From: Nocardia amamiensis NBRC 102102
GTDB lineage: Bacteria > Actinomycetota > Actinomycetes > Mycobacteriales > Mycobacteriaceae
Direction of reading: 5' to 3'
DNA length: 64,000 bases
Assembly (NCBI RefSeq): GCF_001612745.1
Contig: NZ_BDBA01000029.1
Span: forward strand, 25,928-89,927
The notes under the pieces were generated by a model. That model was given only the letters and a program-made list of their open reading frames with translations, did not search any database and was not told where the DNA came from. Positions within the stretch are counted from its first letter, which is position 1, and every line of letters starts with the position of its first letter. The position numbers and the translations under genes are program-made. This document shows positions 60,501 through 64,000 of this stretch, piece after piece.

Positions 60501-60752
60501 CGTGCGCCGCGGTTCGTCGTAGCTTGGCCAACTGGAGAGATCGGCGGCATGGGCCTGGAGGGTGCGGTCCGTCTCGGGTTCGCCAAGGAGCTGGCCGCCA
60601 TCGACGATCCGGGCAAGCGTCAGGAGGCGTTCGACAACCTGGTCCAGCTCGCCTACGCCAACGGCAAGGCACTCACCGCCGCGACGGTCCTGGAGGTCGA
60701 CGACGTCATCGATCCGGCCGACACCCGCCGCTGGATCCGTACCCTGCGCTGA
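57567..60752 (+). CDS. Single-chain biotin-dependent acyl-CoA carboxylase
   Basis: 1061 residues joining three activities normally on separate chains. Residues 1-450 are biotin carboxylase (ATP-grasp glycine loop AAAGGGGRGM near 155; EVNPRLQVEHTVTE). The biotin carrier domain follows, with the biotin lysine K511 in EAMKM. From about residue 590 both carboxyltransferase halves follow (GTQGMRNHVKTDRM; later GIVSGRCFAGNAALLG, and DTPGFMVGPDAEKDG). It should carboxylate an acyl-CoA of unknown chain length. The ATG at 57567 is used, an ATG two codons later is possible. The gene faces its TetR regulator across a 22-bp palindrome. Confidence 0.87.
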   Translation: MHMVVVNRGEVAVRILRTARERGWRTLAVHTAEEQDALHVRLADDAVVLPGVGAAAYLDVAAVVAAARKAGPGALVHPGYGFLSENAEFASACADADLVFVGPAPEALRVFGDKTAARASAESAGVPVIPATRRGAEIAEIAALLIAHPGGVMVKAAAGGGGRGMRAVRDAASLPQAFEQCRAEALAGFGDDAVYAEALVTDARHIEVQIVADGRAAACVGDRDCSVQRRQQKLLEVAPAPELAVPLRDRLHRWAVRIAEAVGCRGVLTVEFLVRGDDAWFLEVNPRLQVEHTVTETVTGIDLVAVQCDLARGRTLADLGLPGPDAARGFAVQARVNAETVTAGGDVLPGAGTLTHFAAPTGSGVRVDTAAFAGMRQGAHFDSLLAKIVASGPSYPAALRRCADALAETVVTGVDTNLALLRAVLTELAEGRVVPTAWFERNVDELVRRAGEFATAAPSSAPIMDVQAQQVTLADDEQAVLSPMGGTVVTLAEPGAIVAAGGEVAVLEAMKMQHVVRAEEALCVRRHVAAPGAVVDPRAPLLTFVAAEHDGEDADIAVVDLDSVRADLAEVRARHRVGLDESRPEAVAKRHRLGRRTARENLADLVDADSFVEYGALAVAAQRLRRSQEDLIANTPADGLVAGVATVNAELFGPDRSRAVVLSYDYTVLAGTQGMRNHVKTDRMLELAREQRLPVVFCTEGGGGRPGDTDYPGISGLDVTTFRAMGALSGRVPLVGIVSGRCFAGNAALLGMCDVVIATPDANIGMGGPAMIEGGGLGVYAPEDIGPIDVQRRNGVVHVVAADEAEAVAIARRYLAYFQGASDDWTAPDPRVARHVVPENRLRAFDIRAVIESIADVGTVLELRRDWAVGIVTALIRVEGRPFGLIANNCHHHGGAIDAPAADKLSMFLRLCDAHGLPIVSLCDTPGFMVGPDAEKDGTVTKFSRLFIDSAALSVPLGTVIVRKGYGLGAQAMAAGSFRAPRFVVAWPTGEIGGMGLEGAVRLGFAKELAAIDDPGKRQEAFDNLVQLAYANGKALTAATVLEVDDVIDPADTRRWIRTLR

Positions 60753-60824
60753 TCGCGGGTGCCGTGCGGCGGGAAGTTTGGAGTTACGCCTCCCAGCAGG
60801 AGCCGTTGGACCGGGCGTGGGACT

Positions 60825-61028
60825 GAACTGGTCGACGACCTCGGCGCCGACGACCGTCTCGCCGCCGGCCATCGCCTGCATGCCGTCCGTGGCCACCTGC
60901 TCGAGCTGACCGGCGATCCGGTGGGCGCCCGCGCGGCGTACCCGACCGCGGCCCAGCGGACCACCAGCACGCCGCAACAGCGCTAGATGCTCTCGTTGGC
61001 GGCCCGCCTGGATGCGTCGGCCGACTGA
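60825..61028 (+). pseudogene. Relic of an ECF sigma-factor gene, C-terminal part
   Basis: ELVDDLGADDRLAAGHRLHAV, RGHLLELTGDPVGARAAY and RTTSTPQQR match the end of SigJ-like/DUF6596-containing ECF sigma factors. After TPQQR an in-frame TAG (60984-60986) stands where the family has a tyrosine or leucine codon; the frame continues MLSLAARLDASAD to a TGA at 61026-61028. No N-terminal part is visible upstream, only carboxylase coding sequence. It is a truncated, stop-interrupted remnant. Confidence 0.7.
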
Positions 61029-61110
61029 GCCCGCGCCGGCGGCGGCGAACTTGTCATGACGCACCGGAATACTCGGCGCCGACCGATCTTCGCGACGAAC
61101 GGAGGAGCGC

Positions 61111-61767
61111 ATGGCGCGCGAACTCGACGACCTGCCCTACGCGCGGTACCTCACCGCTCCGGAAGGCGATCTCGAGGCGGAAGGCGATTACGACTGTGTC
61201 CGGGTGGACGGCGGCGAACTGAACGACCTCGACGTACGGCACGCCCGATTCAGCGAGTCGGTGTTCACCTCGGTCGCCTTCACCCGGGGAAGCCTGCGCT
61301 ACTCCCGCTTCAGCGACGTGTGGCTGCGCCATGTCCGCTGGGTGGGCACCGAACTGGCCGACACGGCCTGGCTCGATGGCGAGGTGGTGTCGGGCGCGAT
61401 GTCCGGTGTGGATCTGGCGGGAGCGAACCTGCGGCGGGTTCGGTTCGAAGGCTGCAAATTCGACTCGGTCAACTTCCGTGGCGCCCAGTTGCGCGAAGTG
61501 TCCTTCGTCGACTGTGTGCTGCGCGACTGCGATTTCGCCGAGGCCGCGCTGACCGACCTCACGGTGCCCGGCTCGACGCTGGTGCGGCTGTCGCTACGCA
61601 ACGCCCGGTTGGCGAAGGTCGACCTGCGCGGCGCGACCGCCCTCGACATCAGTGACGGATTCGACAGTCTGCGCGGCGCGACGATCACCCACGTGCAGTT
61701 GATGGACCTCGCACCCGCTTTCGCAAGTTCCCTCGGGCTCACCGTGCAGGACTGGTACGACCCCTGA
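61111..61767 (+). CDS. Pentapeptide-repeat protein
   Basis: 218 residues. From about residue 40 to 180 the sequence follows the A(D/N)Lxx pentapeptide pattern (VDLAGANLRRVRFEGCKFDSVNFRGAQLREVSF), which folds into a right-handed quadrilateral helix. Such proteins include gyrase-protecting proteins (MfpA, Qnr), but this one lacks an obvious signature of that subgroup. The ATG at 61111 is used. It stands alone 83 bases after the sigma-factor relic. Confidence 0.78.
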   Translation: MARELDDLPYARYLTAPEGDLEAEGDYDCVRVDGGELNDLDVRHARFSESVFTSVAFTRGSLRYSRFSDVWLRHVRWVGTELADTAWLDGEVVSGAMSGVDLAGANLRRVRFEGCKFDSVNFRGAQLREVSFVDCVLRDCDFAEAALTDLTVPGSTLVRLSLRNARLAKVDLRGATALDISDGFDSLRGATITHVQLMDLAPAFASSLGLTVQDWYDP

Positions 61768-61971
61768 CCAGCGCCGGATCCGCGCACCCGAGCGGATGCA
61801 CCGTGGTCGCGAAGCGAGCGAGACGAACAGCAAGTGCCGAAAAGCACTGTGCGACATCGGCTGCCCGCCCTGCGCCCGGAACCCCATTTCGGCGATCCGG
61901 CGGTGCGCAGCGCATCTGATTGATACATTGCGCCGGTACCGCGCAGTACCGCTTCATCGAGGATGCGAGCC

Positions 61972-63003
61972 ATGGTCGATCTGGATTCCCTCCGCAGCAC
62001 CGCGGGTGTGCGCGCTCTCGTGCGGATCGCCGGAGAGCGCGGGATGGTGCCCGCCGAGTGCCTGGCCGGGACGGCGGTGTCGCCCGCGGCGCTGCTCGAT
62101 CCCTCCGCCGAGATCAGCGCGAACGACGAATTGCGTGTGGTGCGCACGGTGCTCGGTCGTTTCGGCGACGAACCCGGACTCGGTCTCGTGGCGGCGGCTC
62201 GTCAGCACTTCCGCTTGCGCGGACCGTGGGGCCTGGCGTTGCTCGGCAGCCGGACGCTGCGTGAGCTGATCGAGGTGGCGCAGCGCAGTGCCGGTCGCAC
62301 CGTGCTGCTCGGCCGGCTGACCTTCGAGGAAGCCGACGGCGAAGCGCGACTGCTGTTCCAGGACGCCGAGATCCCGCCGGGCATGCGGGCGTTCTTCGCC
62401 GAAATGGCGCTGGCGGGGCTGCCCGCTTTCGATCGCGAACTGTACTCCGCCGGCGTTCCCGTCCGGCGGGTGAGTTTCCGGCACGCGGCACCGCGCAACA
62501 TCAACCGCTATCGCGAGGTATTCGGCATCGTCCCGGTTTTCGGCGCGACGGTGAGCGGGGTGGTCTTCGACCGCGGCCTGCTCGATCAGCCGCTGCCGCC
62601 GGCGAACGACGCCGCGCGCGACACCTGCGGGCAACTGTGCCGCGATCTGCTCGCCCGGCGCCGCAGCCGCACCGGCGTCGCCGCCTCGGTGCGCGATCTG
62701 CTGGTGCGCAATCCGGGTGAGATCCCCGATCAGGCGACGGTGGCGCTCGGCCTGTACATGAGTTCGCGCACACTCTCGCGGCGCCTGCACGAAGAGGGAA
62801 CGTCGTTCCGTGCTCTGCTCGACGAAGTGCGGCAGACAATGTCGGAAGTGTTACTGACGCATACCGATATGACCACCGAACAGGTGGCTGCTCGGCTCGG
62901 CTATGCCGAAGCGGCCTCCTTCATCCGCGCGTTTCGTCGCTGGCAGGGCTGCCCGCCGCAGACCTTCCGCTCCCGCGGCCTCGAGCCCTGTCGCGCATCC
63001 TGA
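61972..63003 (+). CDS. AraC-family regulator
   Basis: 343 residues. The C-terminal 100 residues are an AraC DNA-binding domain (YMSSRTLSRRLHEEGTSFRALLDEVR, then EQVAARLGYAEAASFIRAFRRWQG). The N-terminal 200 residues match the arabinose-binding-domain-like part of the OruR/VirS group. The ATG at 61972 is chosen because GAGG lies nine bases before it; an ATG at 61963 is also in frame. The target is unknown; the downstream phosphatase operon is a candidate by position only. Confidence 0.82.
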   Translation: MVDLDSLRSTAGVRALVRIAGERGMVPAECLAGTAVSPAALLDPSAEISANDELRVVRTVLGRFGDEPGLGLVAAARQHFRLRGPWGLALLGSRTLRELIEVAQRSAGRTVLLGRLTFEEADGEARLLFQDAEIPPGMRAFFAEMALAGLPAFDRELYSAGVPVRRVSFRHAAPRNINRYREVFGIVPVFGATVSGVVFDRGLLDQPLPPANDAARDTCGQLCRDLLARRRSRTGVAASVRDLLVRNPGEIPDQATVALGLYMSSRTLSRRLHEEGTSFRALLDEVRQTMSEVLLTHTDMTTEQVAARLGYAEAASFIRAFRRWQGCPPQTFRSRGLEPCRAS

Positions 63004-63199
63004 GTCGGTCTGAGCGAGGCCGGCGGACGGCGTGCGTCTCGACCGTATGCGCCCGCGCCGAATGCCGCCGCGGGCAGATCCTCGGCTACCGCGATCTCGA
63101 CTGCAGGCCCGGTCGATCCAGCAGTGGGATCTCGCACCCGGAACGCTCCCGTACTATCGCGATCGGAGTTGGCCGGGCGGGGAGACGAAGGAGGACGGT

Positions 63200-63310
63200 G
63201 TGGACGTTCGCACCAATAACGACAGACTGTGGTTACGGTTGGGCCAACGACTCACGGACAATGGCCGGATCGCGACGGCGTCGCCGGACAACCCGGGGAT
63301 CATGTCGTGA
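63200..63310 (+). CDS. 36-residue leader ORF of the phosphatase unit
   Basis: Starts with GTG at 63200, five bases after a strong GAAGGAGG ribosome site. It encodes DVRTNNDRLWLRLGQRLTDNGRIATASPDNPGIMS, related to nothing I know. It ends in GTGA (63307-63310), overlapping the start of the tandem-repeat ORF. It could be a leader peptide or the tail of a lost gene. Confidence 0.45.
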   Translation: MDVRTNNDRLWLRLGQRLTDNGRIATASPDNPGIMS

Positions 63311-63591
63311 GCGTGCTGGAGCCGAGTGCCGGCGAGGCGCGGGCTGTGAGTGAGCGTAGCGAGCGAACGTTGGACGCAGCCGAGTGGTCGCTCGTGCTGG
63401 AGCCGAGTGCCGGCGAGGCGCGGGCTGTGAGTGAGCGTAGCGAGCGAACGTTGGACGCAGCCGAGTGGTCGCTCGTGCCGGAGCCGAGTGCCGGCGAGGC
63501 GCGGGCTGTGAGTGAGCGTAGCGAGCGAACGTTGGACGCAGCCGAGTGGTCGCTCGTGCCGGAGCCGAGCGCCAGCGAGGCGCAGGCATGA
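63307..63591 (+). CDS. Tandem-repeat ORF coupled to the phosphatase
   Basis: 94 residues if translated. Three copies of a 27-residue unit (EPSAGEARAVSERSERTLD..., Leu/Pro-led) plus a partial fourth fill the whole ORF. The start (GTGA) and stop (ATGA, 63588-63591) both overlap neighbouring genes, so it is in frame for coupling from the short ORF upstream to the phosphatase. The product would be low-complexity and disordered, rich in Ser, Arg, Glu. It may instead be spacer DNA that happens to be open. Confidence 0.45.
   Translation: MSVLEPSAGEARAVSERSERTLDAAEWSLVLEPSAGEARAVSERSERTLDAAEWSLVPEPSAGEARAVSERSERTLDAAEWSLVPEPSASEAQA
63316..63591. repeat. 81-bp tandem repeat, three copies and a partial fourth
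   Basis: Copies at 63316-63396, 63397-63477 and 63478-63558 are 81 bases each; the first two are identical and the third differs by one base. A 33-base partial copy follows at 63559-63591. The period is a multiple of three, so the reading frame is kept. Confidence 0.9.
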
Positions 63592-64000
63592 GCGACGACG
63601 GCAGCGATCTACGCTGCGCGGGGTGTGCGGCCGTTGGGATGGACAGCCGCCATTGCCCGTCCTGCGACCGCGAGCTCGGTTACCGCTACGTCGCGCTGCC
63701 CGGCAGCGATCCGACCCCGTGCGCGCAGTGCGGTGGAACCCGATACGACGCTGACGGGCGATGCGCGCACTGCGGACGGCCCCGGCGGGTGCCGGATCGC
63801 TCCGCCGCCGATCTCGGCGCGGTCGCGGTGCTCACCGATCGTGGAATCGTCCATGGGCGCAATGAGGATGCGGTCGCCGCGGGGGTACTCGACAGTGCGA
63901 TTGCCGGATCGTCGCCGGCCGTCGTGATCGCGGTCAGCGACGGAGTCTCGACCTCGGCGCGGCCGCAGGTGGCCTCCGGTGCGGCAGTACGCGCCGGCGT
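63588..64000 (+). CDS. PP2C-family protein phosphatase with N-terminal zinc ribbon (cut by window edge)
   Basis: 137 residues are visible; the gene runs off the right edge. Residues 1-65 carry four CxxC pairs (CAGC, CPSC, CAQC, CAHC), enough for two zinc ribbons. From about residue 76 a PP2C phosphatase begins: DRGIVHGRNEDAVAAG holds the conserved RxxNED segment and AVSDGVSTS the metal-binding DG. It should remove phosphate from Ser/Thr of protein substrates. In related genomes such genes lie with FHA-domain and Ser/Thr-kinase genes; these would be beyond the window. Confidence 0.82.
   Translation, partial: MSDDGSDLRCAGCAAVGMDSRHCPSCDRELGYRYVALPGSDPTPCAQCGGTRYDADGRCAHCGRPRRVPDRSAADLGAVAVLTDRGIVHGRNEDAVAAGVLDSAIAGSSPAVVIAVSDGVSTSARPQVASGAAVRAG

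Noticed and set aside
63316..63591. CRISPR array
   Set aside because: The 81-bp units are contiguous with no unique spacers, and no cas genes are present.

Overview
The window is high-GC, gene-dense actinobacterial chromosome. The gene types point to a mycolate-containing actinomycete, most likely Nocardia with Rhodococcus as the alternative: a conservon (CvnA-B-C-D signalling operon), an F420-type luciferase-like oxidoreductase, an EthA-like monooxygenase, a GabD2-type succinate-semialdehyde dehydrogenase, an ECF41 sigma factor, a zinc-ribbon PP2C phosphatase, many divergent TetR/effector pairs and many GTG starts. The genus is an inference. No rRNA, tRNA, CRISPR array, intact insertion sequence or prophage was seen.

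Layout. 1-5.1 kb: two related TetR repressors, each divergent from its likely target (a parallel beta-helix protein; a DrrA/DrrB-type drug-export ABC transporter). 5.1-13 kb: acyl-CoA ligase plus hydrolase, a kinase-fold protein, a Streptomyces-like pair of oxidoreductases facing an XRE regulator, and a membrane-anchored EEP-family enzyme. 13-20.9 kb: TetR with a frameshifted aldo/keto reductase, hydrolase overlapping a TetR, MFS exporter plus thioesterase facing HxlR, NUDIX. 20.9-28.3 kb: the conservon, gabD2, and a DUF779 protein with a GAF regulator. 28.3-35 kb: small enzymes, a lipoprotein, a phosphodiesterase-like protein, TetR facing an NAD-dependent reductase, F420-type oxidoreductase, a possible toxin-antitoxin-like pair, methyltransferase. 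35-44.9 kb: DrrC-like UvrA paralogue behind a Crp-type site, XRE regulator, fatty-acid-type dehydrogenases with TetR, HAD phosphatase, double-HTH Lrp protein, VOC protein, dienelactone hydrolase. 44.9-51.2 kb: a metal-type MerR operon with a spacer-stretched promoter, DoxX/NTF2/flavin-reductase genes divergent from an ECF41 sigma factor, and ArsR with DUF2071. 52-57.5 kb: amino-acid permease, EthA-like monooxygenase, HxlR facing an aldo/keto reductase, TetR. 57.5-64 kb: a single-chain biotin-dependent acyl-CoA carboxylase, a relic of a sigma-factor gene, a pentapeptide-repeat protein, an AraC regulator, and a translationally coupled run of a 36-codon ORF, an 81-bp tandem-repeat ORF and a zinc-ribbon PP2C phosphatase that leaves the window.

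How it works together. The dominant theme is local control of catabolic and detoxifying enzymes: about sixteen regulators (seven TetR, two HxlR, two XRE, one each of Lrp, ArsR, MerR, AraC, GAF-type and ECF sigma), most next to or divergent from one enzyme or exporter, and many with a visible dyad in the shared intergenic region. Three genes (DrrA-, DrrB- and DrrC-like) suggest resistance to intercalating or bulky drugs. The signals most worth a second look are the tandem-repeat ORF in front of the phosphatase, the single-chain carboxylase with its 22-bp perfect palindrome, and the probably leaderless MerR promoter.
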